64,000 nt of DNA from Eopsaltria australis (Eukaryota; Chordata; Aves; Passeriformes; Petroicidae). A program made the translations under genes and the position numbers. The stretch's first letter is position 1, and each line of letters opens with the position of its first letter. This document shows, piece after piece, positions 27,201-40,505 of the stretch. The notes beneath the pieces are model-generated. The model was not told the DNA's origin. It did no database searches and worked only from the letters and a program-made list of their open reading frames with translations. The stretch is from NCBI GenBank assembly GCA_034509425.1, contig JAVTVJ010000068.1, positions 62,001 through 126,000 of the forward strand, written 5' to 3'.

Positions 27201-29870
27201 ATATGAGTATCTTTTAAAGAGGTTTTGTCAGTAGCTTCATGCAACCTAGAAGTTTTGTGAGTGATATGTCTATTATTTGGGAACTGGAAAAGAACTGGTA
27301 AAAGTAGAGAAACTTGAAGTTATTTTTTTTTCTCTCTACTGTCATGTATAGACTAACATACCCCCTTTCCAAGATCCCAGAATAGCAAATATTATTTGCA
27401 TCTGTAATTAATAAGGCTTCCAGCATTTAACATATTCCAGCTCAGCTCTATCTCTGGGATGGCAGTTAGTAACAGGACAGACTTTCAGACTTCAGTTTGC
27501 ATATTTCAAACTTCAACATTTACAAATCTAAATCCTACTATTCTCAAGCTGTAGGTATTATGATTGACTTGTAATTGTATTTAACGGTCCACAACCTAAT
27601 GTTTTGACTTGGAGCATTATAGTTTTTTGGCTCTTTTTTCTTTGTGCTTTTTCCTCTTCAAGAGGGAAAATCAGAAAGTTTCCTAATACAACAATTTGGA
27701 ACAGCGTTCCCATTAAAAAAAAAAGAAAAACTTCATGTGGGAGGTGTGAGTAAATGTATAATGTGTCGGAGAGAAATCTTAAGAAAGCCAGCAGTTGAAA
27801 ATGGTTCTTTAGTTTATGGGACTATTTGATTGTTAGTTTGCTACGTACACTCTAAATGCCAGATTTCAAAGTGACTTGATTTTGTTTTGATTGTGTGTAA
27901 GAACCTATTTTGATGGGCTAAAAGGAGGTCCTTCCAATTCATTACTAAATGCAGCTCTTTTGCTGCTAGAGTTCATTAATACCTTCAGTGGCACTTTATT
28001 TTTGTGTCTGTTGAACATCTTGCAGTTTGCCATGCTGGGGACTTCAGCAAGGTTAAATAACATGTTATGCAATAACCAGGCTTTGACACTTGTGATAAAA
28101 GGGTTGCTAAGATTGCTTCCCATGTCTTTGGGAACTGAATATTTTAGCAAACTGCCAGTAAGTTTCATTTGTGGAATATGAATGAAACTTTTTTTCCCAC
28201 AATTGCAAGTAATTAAAATCTTGTTTAATTACAGTAGTTGAAAGTGAGCTATTGTAGTACTATCCATGGCTCTATCATACCTCCTGGGCTGCTTGAAAAT
28301 GCTAGGATGTGTTGCTAGCAACCTTGTTCCCAACCTTTGTGCTTCAACGGGGGACTATTATTATTTAATAGTAATAATAATTACAAGTTCATCTCATTTC
28401 ACAGGAAATGTGGGCCCTTTGTGTCCACTTTTTAGTCTAGAATTAGACACATTATTCAGCATTGTTCAGTATAGGGCCCCTGGTGTTCTCTTGCACAGCC
28501 TGTTAAACTGCAGGATATGGGCTGCTTGCCATGGTGCTGTGTGCGTGGGGGGAGTTGCTATTTTCCTTGTACTTAGGAGCAATAGATGAAAATGCAGATG
28601 AGGTGACTGAAGTTTTGTACGCTCTTGATGGAGAAGAAAGAAAGTTTTGGAAGGAATTTTTGCAATAGGGAAGACTGAAACAAATTACTTGATAGGATTT
28701 GTGCCATTCTTTTTTTGTTACCTTTGTGAAAACAAAGGAAGTAAGCTCTTTATCAAATATAAGTTAAGGTGGCTTGATTATTGGGAATATATTCCTCTGT
28801 GTAAAGAGCACACAGTATTTTCTCCAGTTGAGTTTTGAATGGCAAAACATGTAACCAGTGCTGCTGGTGAGTGCCATGTGTCATACAAAAATTTTAAAAA
28901 TCAAACCAGAAAAAATGTGTAGCAGAAACCTTCTCTCCTAGGACAAGTTCATTTTTCTTAACAGATCACTTCCTCACACAAACTTTCCCATGTAGAGATG
29001 TTTCTTTGACATGAAATTATAACACTTTAATTGTTTTGCCAATTACTGTTATTCGTGTGCTGAGAATAATACTAACCTGGTACAATGAGTTTAAGAGTAA
29101 CTGTGTATTAGGCATACAACTTTCAAATCTACCATTAATGATACCTCTGTCTCAGTGTTTGTCTGCTTCAGTGGCTTGCATAAAGATTTTGGTAAGAGGC
29201 AAGAATTTCAAATGGAGGTTCAGAGGTTCAAGTGACCTGTTGGGAATCTGGTAACATTAGAACAATGGTTGCCTTCAAGGAATGTCCTGAAAGATCACCC
29301 CTTCAACACATGTTCAATATTACAGTGCAATTAATCTTTGTGGCTCAACAGTAAAGCCTTTATTCACATTACTTCCAAGTAGTCTTCTTGTCTGTAGATG
29401 GTTTCCAGAAGCAGATGTCAGTGCACACATACTGAGCCTTCCTTGAAGGACCTTTGCACTCCTTGAAAGATAGCAACAGTTTTGTGAGTTAAGTGGTCGT
29501 ATTAAATCCAGAAAGGCAAAATGTAAGGTTCTGGAGACAAAATATTCAGGTCATACACCACTCAATTTACTCCAAGCAATTGAAAATCAAAAAGTAATTT
29601 AATTCAGTTCTCAAAGGAAACACAAGTGTCTGGGATATCTGATTAACTTATTTCCTCATCTGACACCTACCTCTTTACAGCTTCAACCTTCCCACATCAA
29701 AGAAAAGTACTTGATATGTTCTGAGGCTCAGGATTTAAATGAAAAGAAACTGAACTTCTGAAGAAGGTTCACATATTCATATTCTCATACTATGCATAGG
29801 AGTTTCAGCTAGCTGAATCTCCTGGGAAGAGAAGCCACCCCTTTCACTCATTTAATGATCCTTTCTTCAA

Positions 29871-29890
29871 TCAGATCAGGTCAGATCAGC
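29871..29890. repeat. 10-bp tandem duplication
   Basis: TCAGATCAGG is followed directly by TCAGATCAGC. It is a minor local duplication with no visible role. Confidence 0.7.
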
Positions 29891-31716
29891 CTTTTTTTAG
29901 TCAAATCAGTTCCCTACCAGCTGTCTTATATGTTGGATTTAAGGTAGACTTCTGTATTTAATGTACATGTGCTGAAGAGTTCCTACATAGGTAGCAGGCA
30001 AACTGATGCCTCATCTGGTTAGTTCAGATTTCTAGAGGATTTAGATGTTTTTATATCCACCTCCTCAGGTTTAACGTGGATCATGGCATAATAAAAAAGC
30101 CTGCACAGGGATGTTAAAGTTGAGGTGAATACCTATTTCCATTTGCCTTATTGCTTCATTCAGTGAGAAAATGACTGAACACGCAGAAAGAGAAATATCA
30201 GATTTGGTAAAAAAAAAAAGACATTTTGGAAACAGAAATTAAGCTGAAGAAATTAGACTTTGTAGTTTCTTTTAGAAAGAGTGAGAAAGGACCAGTGGGG
30301 GAGAGCAGTGACAGAGGAGAGACTGCAGATTTCTAGAATATTCAAAATAAATTTGAAAACACAGTATGTTCTGAACACTGCAAGACAGCAAGATCACTTT
30401 GCAGTCTAAACCCGTGATGCCAGTCTGAGTTTTCAAGAGGCAGATGTGTGTGATGGCTTTACTTTGTCAGCCCTTGTGAACTGTGCTCATGTGAATTAAA
30501 AAACTATACAGGCACACATATATATACTATATGAATTATATATTAATCAGAGTAATTCTGAGTGAAATGATATCCTCTTTTTAGAGGGGGAACTGCAGAA
30601 TACATTTTAGAGGAGAAAAGTTAAATTCCTGAATGTATTTTGAAGCCTGTACCTTTACAATTTACAAAAAGCTCACCAACTTTGCATTGTGTCTAGATAC
30701 CTTTTCTGAATCAGAGCACCTTGCAAATTGAAAAGCATGAAGTAATATTTCTAATAAGTAGCCTAGTGCTAGTTTCTTGTTTTTTCTGTAAAGCTAGTTT
30801 CCTGCAATTCAAAAATCCATAGAAAACAGGGAGCAACTTCTTCCCTCCTACGTAAACTGACATCTGAATGTTTAAACTGGAAAAGCACAAAACCTAGCTG
30901 AATGAAAAAAGCCTGCAAGCCTTTCAGAAGAAAATCCATCAGTTCCACCATGCATTTATTTTTATTAAATATAGCTATAGTGTACATCAACAAATAGAAA
31001 ATGGAAAAGTGACTCAGTAGAAGCAAGAGCAACCCAGAACGTGTGAAAGCCTTATTTATGCGCCCAAAATTTTGGGACATTGTTGGGTACCTTTTTCTGC
31101 AGAAATACAAATATATAAAAAGTAGTATTATATAAAAAAGCAACAATTAAGAAACTTCACTAGATCAGCTTTTTAACTGAATGCCTCGAATGGATTCAAT
31201 GTTATGTGTTGGGGTAAAATTGGAATTGACTTAATAAAGAACAAAAGCTCTTGAGAGTTAGAGTCCTCATTTATGCTTGAATTCAAAAGGAAGGGAAGAA
31301 TGTGCTATGAGTTTTGAGATAGATACTGGCTGGACCTAGTGTTTATCATTGGTAAAAGATTTATCCATGCCAGCTTAGAAAGGGCTGTGACTGTAATAAC
31401 AAAAGATCATCTTCTTCCTTGTGAATACACATAATGATTATGTTTTTATCATGAGCATGTAATTAACTCATTCTAATGTTACCTTCTCTTTTGTAATAAG
31501 CTGCATTTAGAGTGAAGTAGGAAAACATTTGATAGGACATTCTGATCAGTTCTGATCTGTCTGAGATGGTGTGAGGGGAGGTAGTGTGAGATGTGATCTA
31601 AGAGTGCTTTTTGGGCAAATGCTGAGTCATCTGCAGAGAAGTACTTAGATATGTGGATTTAGAGAAAGCCATATATTCCAACAGAAGAGATGAAAAGTTG
31701 AGCAGGATGAGGGTAA

Positions 31717-32007
<291 letters not shown>

Positions 32008-33337
32008 TGACATATCATCATCTACATAAGTCCTTTAATTTAAGTTTAATAATTTTATTTATCCAAATTAAACTTGTTTAAAACTTTGAAAATGGCTTGT
32101 ACAGTGGAGACCAGTCCAATGGGTCTTCTTGCTAGTATTACTGCTGCTTTGTATAACTCCTAAAGCTATTATTTCATTTCAGTGTTAAATGATATTTGGG
32201 GTTTTTTTCCTGAGTGGGACTCACACCCAGTACCTCTTGCTGGGCTTCATGCTAGAGTGTGTAATTTCAGAGTTCCTACTCTTTGGTAGTGGTAGATTTG
32301 GTGCATCAGATTCCTGCTTCCCAAATGGTTTCAAGTATACCCTTGAACTTGTTTGAACTCTTACTTCTGTTTGCCTACCTGAACCTGGGGCTTCAACTCA
32401 CGTGGAAAGAATGAAAAGGCAACTGTAACCTATACGTGTGAATGTCTTTAAAGCATTAATAACCCATTAATCTCTATTACCTGTCATGGTTTCTGGAGAG
32501 AATGAAAATGCAGTTTCATCTTAGAGCTTTGTCTAAATGCAATTACTTCTGTACTATTTTTGGAGAAGGCCAAAAAAAGAGTCACAGGTACTATTTTAAG
32601 TGTCATATATTGTGGTATTTTAAAGTTGTAGCTTGGCAGTTGAAAAGTCTTTAATCTTACTAGTTTAAATTTGTGTTTCTGTCTCTGGATTATAGTTGTG
32701 TTTTGTTGCAGTATTACACGGGTCAATACTCTTTAACCGTAACTTGAATTTATCGTTCCTTAAATCCAAAGCAATTACTGATGGAAACTCCACAAACGCA
32801 AGGAAGTTAATTTTTTCATAAGTAAATTTCCCAAATGGCAGGTAGAGCTCTATTTTGAACCTGCTGCTTTAAATTACTTAAACCCTATGGCCGTGTGTGA
32901 TGATTGTTTTGTTAAACTGTATCATTATGGTAAAGCTGTCTTAGCAGGTACTATTGGGTCCTGTATCTGACCAAGCAGTTATAAGAAGACAATGTTCCTC
33001 TGATACTTGTGTGTCTTAACTAGACTTACCTGCTTATTTCCTATGGTCCTGTGCTGAGTGTGGATGGTATTGAAAAGACAGTCATGTCTTAAAATGCACA
33101 GGCTTTAGTATTTTAAATGTCTTGTAATTTTGGGGGCGAAGAATACAGTCAGACACTTAACAGGGTGAAAAAAACTGAGAGGTGCTTGGGAGCTGGTTTC
33201 TGGATCTTTGCTAAATATTGTTTTACTTAATATTTCTTCTCTTTTCACTGGAGATGTACCTGGGAAACAGGTGTGGACTTTTATAGCATAACCTATTGGT
33301 ACACTTTAACTAACCAGTTCTGATAGAAGCAGAGGAT

Positions 33338-33412
33338 ATTTCTTGGCAGACAGGCTGGTAGATGAATGCTCATGGGCCTTTACATCAAGTGGCAGTTTGT
33401 CTGCCAAGAAAT
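33338..33412. repeat. 75-bp inverted repeat with 15-bp perfect arms (MITE-like or hairpin)
   Basis: ATTTCTTGGCAGACA at 33338-33352 and TGTCTGCCAAGAAAT at 33398-33412 are exact reverse complements, separated by 45 bases. The arms are mixed in composition (not AT-only), so chance is less likely than for the AT palindromes nearby. The form fits the terminal inverted repeats of a very short DNA-transposon derivative, or an RNA hairpin with a large loop. No clear target-site duplication was seen at the edges. Confidence 0.85.
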
Positions 33413-35460
33413 GCCTTAATCATTTGTCATCAGTGATTTCATATGTATGTTGATAGTTTGTATCCTGTGTCTGTAATGTGCAGTCTCGTTTTCAATCTGT
33501 GTGTATAGTTTCTCCTAAATAACACCTAGGCATTGCTTCTCCACCGTTCCTTCATCCTCAGAGAGGCAGTTTTACCAGCACCTCTTCAGCTAGATTGAAA
33601 GCAGCACTCATGTTCCAGTAAAACCCTTGCACACATGAAATGAGGAGACATCTGAAGCAAAGGAAAGTGTTTCACACAACGGGTAATTAAGTGCAAGTCT
33701 CTGCAGTGGAATATTGGTGATAATGGATTCTAGTGCGCATTCTAAACTGGGTGGACTCAGTAATGAAAGTGAAATGGGCTCTTACACACAGATAAGAGGT
33801 GTGTTATTAAGGAGGGTGCCAAGCTCTTGCAGGCCAGGAAAGGCATCCTCCATGCTTGCCACTGGTTCTCACACTCTCTGTTAGACATCTGCTGTCCAAG
33901 ACAGAATGATGTACCTAAACATGGGTTTAGGGATTGCTCTGGTGGTTTAGAGAGTGCAATTCAGTATGCTGTGCCTTCATCAGATTTGGGGAAACTTCAC
34001 AATTTATCTCCTAAACCCAAGATACTGTGCCACTAGCCATCCTCTGCCTATGGAAAGAATGGGATGAAGCAGGGTGAGTTTTTCCTGTATTATGTGGGTC
34101 TGTTCTTCCCTGCTGCTTCTGAGAGGTGTGAAAAGGCCAGAGGGCCCCAGAGGCTGGCTGCTACCATAGAAAATATATCTTTAATAATCTGTTAGTCCAT
34201 TACATTAGTGGGTGTTCCTATAAAGGTGACACAATCTGTATGCACACTGATTGAAGGATTAAACTTCCTCAGTTAAAAGCTTAATTAATTCTTTATCAGA
34301 TTAACTATTAAAAAAATTTTATATTTGCTGTGCTCACTTACCAATATTCTAATTAAAGAAAGCTGTGTTTCGGTAGCAGGAGTGATGGAAATAATTATTG
34401 TTTGTACTTCTGAATTACATTTCCATGGGTAATGATCCAAAGCTGCGACACATTGTATGTTCCATAATCATTTGTAAGTCTAACTAATCACAATTAAAGA
34501 ATATGCTATCATACTGAGTAGTTCCTAAAACATCCTGCTCACATAATAGTTCATTTAGATAAAGTCACCAATGTGAATAATTCTAAAAATGAACAAATTG
34601 AATACTTTACTTCTTGATAACTATATGTACTGCTCACTTGCAAATAGAGCTATGAAATGCTTTCTGTTAAACTTCCTACAATTTCTACCTTACTAGAATT
34701 AATATGAAATACCTAAAAGTATACCAAGGGTCAGGAGTATTGCATGCAGCAAGGTCCTCTGTTCTGCATACCCAGATATTTGCACTTCTAAATGTAGTCA
34801 TATAAGGAGATAATTTGTTAACTTTTGGAGGAGGACAACACTGAATCCTCTAACAGCAGCTAAGATCTTTCTTGAAATTTGTGGAGATTGCAAACATTAC
34901 TTCTGAGCACTGTAATTTTCACAGCTGGGAATAGCTGTGATACTGGTGCTGAAAGTCATGGTAAATGCATGGCCCAGCTTTTAGGTCAGTCAGGTTTGTA
35001 TGTTCTCTAGGTCTTCTGATTTACTCATAAGTGCTTCTTAAAGGCACGGCTAAAGCTAAGTAATAAGGGACTGTTTTGCTTGAAGGTTGATTTCACAGTC
35101 AGGGAACACACTGCATAGGCAGAAATAGAAGGAGCTTGTAATTTTCTGTTTGTCTGAGCAGCAAAAAAGTAAATCCAAACCACTCTGAAGTGAATAAGGA
35201 GCACATGAATTTCAGATTCAGATGGTAATTTCACAGATTTCTTTGAACCTTTTCTGTTTTCTGAATAGGATAAGTAACTTTTTTTTTCCCCTAGAGTTAA
35301 AATATTTTGGATGCAGCAGCTGTTCTTCCGGCATAATATGCTCATATTGCGATTCCTCTTCATGGCATGAAGCAGAAATATAACAGATTTGTACTTTTTT
35401 TACTGCGGTGGTATAACCTGTTTGAAGGAACGCTAATTTAATCTGATCAGGGTGAAGGAA

Positions 35461-35577
35461 TAAAAGCAACCAAAACAAACAAATTGGCTCCAAAAACCCA
35501 AAACAAAACAAAAAACCAAACAAACAAAAAACAACCAAAGAAACAAAAACCAAAAAAAAAACCCAACCCCCCCAACT
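35461..35577. repeat. A/C-rich low-complexity tract (CAAAA-type)
   Basis: Over 100 bases made almost only of A and C (AAACAAAACAAAAAACC-like words, then CCCAACCCCCCC), with short interruptions near its start. The complement would be T/G-rich, like the tracts at 11045-11082 and 59398-59457. It gives a 122-residue open frame on the minus strand that I regard as an artefact of low complexity. Confidence 0.9.
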
Positions 35578-35647
35578 GTTCTTCATGATGATAAGTGCTA
35601 GACTTAGAGTTTCATCTGTTACTCTCTACCAGCTGTTAATTAGAAGT

Positions 35648-35666
35648 AAAAAAAAAAAAAAAAAAA
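35648..35666. repeat. Poly(A) run of 19
   Basis: Nineteen consecutive A bases, followed by GTGGGAAAAAAG. It could be a retroposon tail, but the preceding 60 bases resemble no element I know. Confidence 0.9.
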
Positions 35667-36587
35667 GTGGGAAAAAAGTTGCAACGTACTTAATTAGTTT
35701 TTATGTGCATTTAGAGTTGGAGTTACAGTGCCACTGTTCAACCTCACTTGATGATCTTGACTTCCTGTCTGACTTCAGACAGACCTAATCACTGCTCACT
35801 GTGCCCTCAGTGATTGTAGTGGTATCTTACTAATGAGGAGCAGGCATGAAATAATGATGCAGATGTTATTGATCTAGAACTCCCATTGCCAGGCTGACCA
35901 CAGAAGATTGCTGACTTCATATAGTGCTGAGACATTCTGCAGAATTTAGCAGTAGCTATTCTTTCTGTCTCTCCCTCTCTTGTAGAGGTGCTTCTTCAGA
36001 GAGAATATTTAAATTCCATGAATACAAAAAAAACCTAAAAAAAAAAATCTGTAATGTCTGGAGTAGTAGGAGAAGGAAGTTTGTCACCTGTACAAAGGTA
36101 TTGGCCTTTTCTGCAAATAGTGATTAAGTTCCAGTGTATGTGCCTTGGGGATCGTGGCTCACCACTGAGCATTGACCGCATGTTTTATCTCCTGCTTCCT
36201 CTCACTTAACTTGACACTAGTTAACAAGAGGACTTCTCTTTTTATGTCTTGGAAGCTTGATTTCTAATGCTGTTTGAAACTCCAGGCATACTGTATCAGC
36301 TTGATCACTTCTCTGTGAATGCCATTTAACTCCTCCTTAATCATCTTCACAGGCTGGCGGTAGAATTCCCTGTGTGGTACAAACTAGAAGAGTCAAATTG
36401 CCTGTAGTTTTCTGCCGCCCTGTTTTCAGATTTGGGTCCTGTTTCCCACCTACCCTCCATCTGTTGCTACTTTTAAGCAATACATCAGTGTTTCAGTGCT
36501 GTCATGTTTCAGTCCTGTAGAGCTCTGAAATTATCTTTATGCTCTCTTTCATTTTTATAGATTTATTACTTTTTAACTTGGTATTTC

Positions 36588-36650
36588 ATTGAATCTTGGA
36601 GCCATTCAGCTTGGAAGTGACCTCAAGAGATATCTAGTCCAGCCTCAATA
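36588..36650 (-). mobile_element. CR1 LINE 3' end fragment, antisense
   Basis: CATTGAATCTTGGAGCCATT, then CAGCTTGGAAGTGACCTC and AGATATCTAGTCCAGCCTC, follow the reverse complement of the CR1 3' end from memory (CATAGAATCATAGAA-CCATT, GGTTGGAA-GACCTC, AGATCATC-AAGTCCAACC). Similarity fades after about 60 bases, so only the last part of a 5'-truncated, diverged copy is called. It may reach further, towards 36830. Confidence 0.65.
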
Positions 36651-39600
36651 TTGCAAGAATCCCTTAGGCTCATTATTTGAAGAACCTTCCTGCATGGGAA
36701 TATGCCTAGGCTCTTCAAAACCAAACACAAGAGCAAGTTTATCTTTTTGGCAATGGCGTTGGTTCATGCACTATGCCCCTGTAAACAGACATCTCTTATT
36801 GTTTCTCCTGGCTCTCTAGGAAGCCTCATGTTTCTCTTTTTTTTTTTTTAAACTTTAAACACTTGTTCTTCAAAAATTACATTTAGCCTGACTTAAGAGT
36901 TCTTATTTAATTTGTCAAGCGTTATCAGTTTCTGTACTCCCTCCTTGGACTCAATATAGTTTTAATTACCTTCTTTACAGTCATAACAAAAGAAGGTAGA
37001 AGTCATCTGAGCCTTTTGATTTGAGAATTTTGGACTCTGAACCTTACTTTTATTCTCTTTCCAAACTTAAATATTACCAAAGTGAACCTTTTGTTTAAAA
37101 CAGCATGTTGTATTTGGGCTTGTGGCCCCTGTTAGACAGTAATATGTCAAACTAAGTTAAGGGCTACTTTTTCTCCTACAGACTCTGAGTTTCTGCTGAA
37201 AGCTGTCATTACAGTGTATAAAAGCAAGGTTTATATCAGCTCTGATGTAGCGCTTAACAGCCTACTCAGGGACAGAGAAGGATTTAAAATCTCCTCTGTT
37301 TCCCACAATCACAGTCTGTAATCTCCATTAGTATTTCAGTCTCTTCACCACCTTTAATAAACCTAATGCTGTTCACTTTCTGTGCTAGCTGCATCAAAAT
37401 GTACTGCAGAATCCCTATGGATTCTCATTCTGGAGATAACCTTGACTCCTAAGATTTTCTCTTATGTAGACTGTTCTGCTGTAGCAAGCAGACTGCCCTT
37501 CAGTCTTCTATTTCAGTCTCTTAAGTTCCTGCAGTGCAATTATACTGTCACTGTTGATGAAACCCGTCTCTCTCAAATAGGTTCCCTTCACTCGAAAAGT
37601 TTTCTCATTCCTAGTACTTCTGTCCCCTTTCTCCCAGTGCTACTTGCTCAGCTGCTCTGTGCAACTCTTCTGCTCAAGCTGGCCCCACACTTAATTCTGA
37701 GGGAAATTGGAAGAGGTAACAGAGGTGTGGATTTCCAGTCTTGCACTTAATTAAGATGTTGCTTCTAGGTTTTCTTTCTCTTCCCTCTCTGCTGAGGAGT
37801 TACTGATACCACCCACGTATACATTGGCAGGGAATTCTTTCTGGGATCTACCCTGTGTTGCAATCAGGCACCACCACCAGGCACAAAATCAGCAGCCATC
37901 ACCAACAGTTTTTTGTGCCTCAGAATAAGGGCCCTCAGGATACTCTGCTAATGTAAAGTGGGAATAATGGCAATTTGCCTTAATTCAGTGAATTGCTGTC
38001 TGCTGGAGTCCAGCAGTGGGTATGTTTTGCTTTTGTTTGTCTGTCATCATTTTGTTTGTCTAGCAGTGTTAATACCCACAGCGGGGGACTGAGAAGCTGT
38101 GGTGACAGCCTGCTGCAGCTGCCAGAACTCAGCTTACTGTGAAACCAGGAATCAGAGCCCTGATTTTGGTCTGAGAAACATCAGTTTAGAACTCCAGCCT
38201 GTACATAACTTATGTTCTTCACTTTTAGTGGTTTCCCATTTGTATAGTGGAAAAGGGTTGGTTTGGGGAGTTTTCTCCAAACAACAAAAAACTTTCCTTT
38301 GTTCCATGGTAAACTTATTTGAAACAATTTTGCATTCATATATTGACTTTGGAAGTAACCAAAAAGTTCACTGCTCATTACATTAATTTTAACTAATATC
38401 GCTGCTCACCTCCACACTACTGTAGGCTGATGGTAAATTGCTGGGAAGAAGAATGGATGATAATGAGACCTAAGAAATACTGGCTTGTGATTGTAACAGC
38501 TGGTATATCTGACACAAGCTCATGAGCTGTGTTATTAAGTAGAATTCAAGCAGCTGAGAGGGAGCTGTTTGTTTCTTCTGAGGATTTGGCTTTCAACTAG
38601 CTCCTGCAGTTTCACTTCATTCTGGTTCTACAGAGCAATTGGAGAGAGAATGACTATCAGAAATAGTAGCGTGAGTGCTTTCCTTTTAAGCAGCAGCTCT
38701 AGATAGACCCTAAAAAATTCTTTGCATGTGGGTTAATATACTGTACAGAAGAAATTACATGCTATTAACAGTCTATCCAGAATCACTAGCCACCTGCAAA
38801 GAAGTTGTTTCCAAGCTGTTTCTCCCTTTTGTTTATCTCAGTTCCCAGCTCTGTCACTTTGCAGCACAAAATGCAGTTGCGATAATAAAGAAGAGTAAAA
38901 GGAGGGTAAAAACATGCTGCTTGAAGAGGTGGTGGAGGTGTTCTGCAGATTTAATACAAAATGTACAACATATGGTTAGATACAGGGATCTGTGGAGCCC
39001 TTTGCAAACAGCACTTAGATTGTTGCAAATATACTATTCATATCTAAATAACAATCCTTATGTATAATATTAAAGCCAAAAATTTTACTTCTTTCTGCAA
39101 ATGAAAGCAACATAAAAATACCTCAGTTGGTGCTGACGGTGGGAATAGATCAGCATTAATTTATCCTACTTAAATTCTGAGGTATGTAGAGTATTTGGGA
39201 AGTATATTCTCTCTGTGGATGTGGTATAAAGTTTCAATTAGGTGATAAGTAATAGATGTTATTGAATCATTGTACTAATGTTTTCCCCAAAAAAGTATGT
39301 ATGAAAAAATTTTATTGCTCTGGGTGTGGAGTAACTCTTAGTTTCTTCATCTAAATATTTCACAATGTATAACTAGTGTATGTGAGGTTCCATTTTGTTC
39401 TTTGTCTCTGTAGACTAAGGTTATGAGAGTCTGAGGTTATTTTTCATTAAGTTGAGTGTTAAGTAGGTGATAACATCCTTCTCTTATTAGCTTAGAGAAG
39501 ATAAAAGCATAAACCATCCAATAGAAGATTGCCATGTTTTTGATTCTGTTGGCGGCTATGAAGGCATTCCATCAGATTCCCAAAGCTGACTTTAGCAAAG

Positions 39601-39971
39601 AATCTTTCTACTTTCATATCTCTTTTCAAAAATTTAAATTACTTCTAGTAAAAAATATGTAGGCATTAATTAATTCTTAGTATTTTAAATACAATTTGAG
39701 TGAACAGAAATGTATGATGAAATTTGGGAAGTTTCTTATCCAATTTGCTCTTTGAAGGATCAGATTAGAAATTCATTACAAAACACCACTTTGTGCCACC
39801 CACCAATTCTGCTGCTTCAAGCTAACTGAAGATCATTGAGAAAATTGAATGCCTGAAGTCAGAAGCAGACAAACATCATCGCTGCTCTTAGTATTTCCAG
39901 CAACAGGTAGAGGTAATGGCATCCTTGCTGCAGGAGAGGCAGATATTCTTTTAAAAGTCTCCTTTGCACTT

Positions 39972-40505
39972 TCAACACATCTTGTTTAGCAGATCAAACA
40001 TGAAACAGATACAAACAAGGTTCATTTTCTTTAAGTTAGCACCAACTCTTGGGATCAATTTATGGTGAGTGCTAATTGTCCAGTGGATTTTTTTTTGTTT
40101 TGCAGGATCAATTGTTATTTTCAGGCAACAGAAATCAGGAAGATTTGTAAGATGAGCAGGGAGTTTTCTCCCACATCTTTCAAAAACTGCAGGAAGCCAC
40201 CTGCTTTGTTTGCCATTTGTTTGTAAAAATGCAACAGTTGAATAATGTTGATAAATGTTGTGGTTGGTAAATGAGTCCAGTTCCTGTATCATCTGTGCCA
40301 AAAGCTTGCCTCTGCTGTACACAGACTGCGTTTTCACCCTATGTGCAAATGATTGAGAAGGAATTTGGAAAAGATGTTCACATGAAAAATCCTGTGCCAC
40401 TTCCAGCATGATAGATGCCAATGGGAATTTGTGGTTTTGGCAGGTGATTCCCCTAAACAGAGCTATCATGAAGCATTTGAAAGGCAAGTCTTTGTTTTCC
40501 TCCAA
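39972..40505 (-). other. Unassigned 177-codon open frame (probably chance)
   Basis: This is the longest Met-to-stop frame in the window, antisense to the mannosidase gene. The translation starts MEENKDLPFKCFMIALFRGI and ends with FDLLNKMC. It is Cys-, His- and Lys-containing, with no signal peptide, membrane segment, repeat or motif I recognise. No promoter, splice or poly(A) evidence supports a gene. In roughly 40% GC intron DNA of this length, one frame of this size is borderline as a chance event. It could also be a remnant of an old insertion. No function is proposed. Confidence 0.2.

Noticed and set aside
30769..31146. 125-codon minus-strand frame with apparent membrane segments
   Set aside because: Leu/Ile/Phe/Tyr richness follows from AT-rich DNA; no recognisable family and no gene signals.
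35025..35586. Overlapping minus-strand frames of 112 and 122 codons with hydrophobic runs (FCLFGFLFCFGF)
   Set aside because: The hydrophobic part is produced by the A/C-rich low-complexity tract; no motif or transcription signal.
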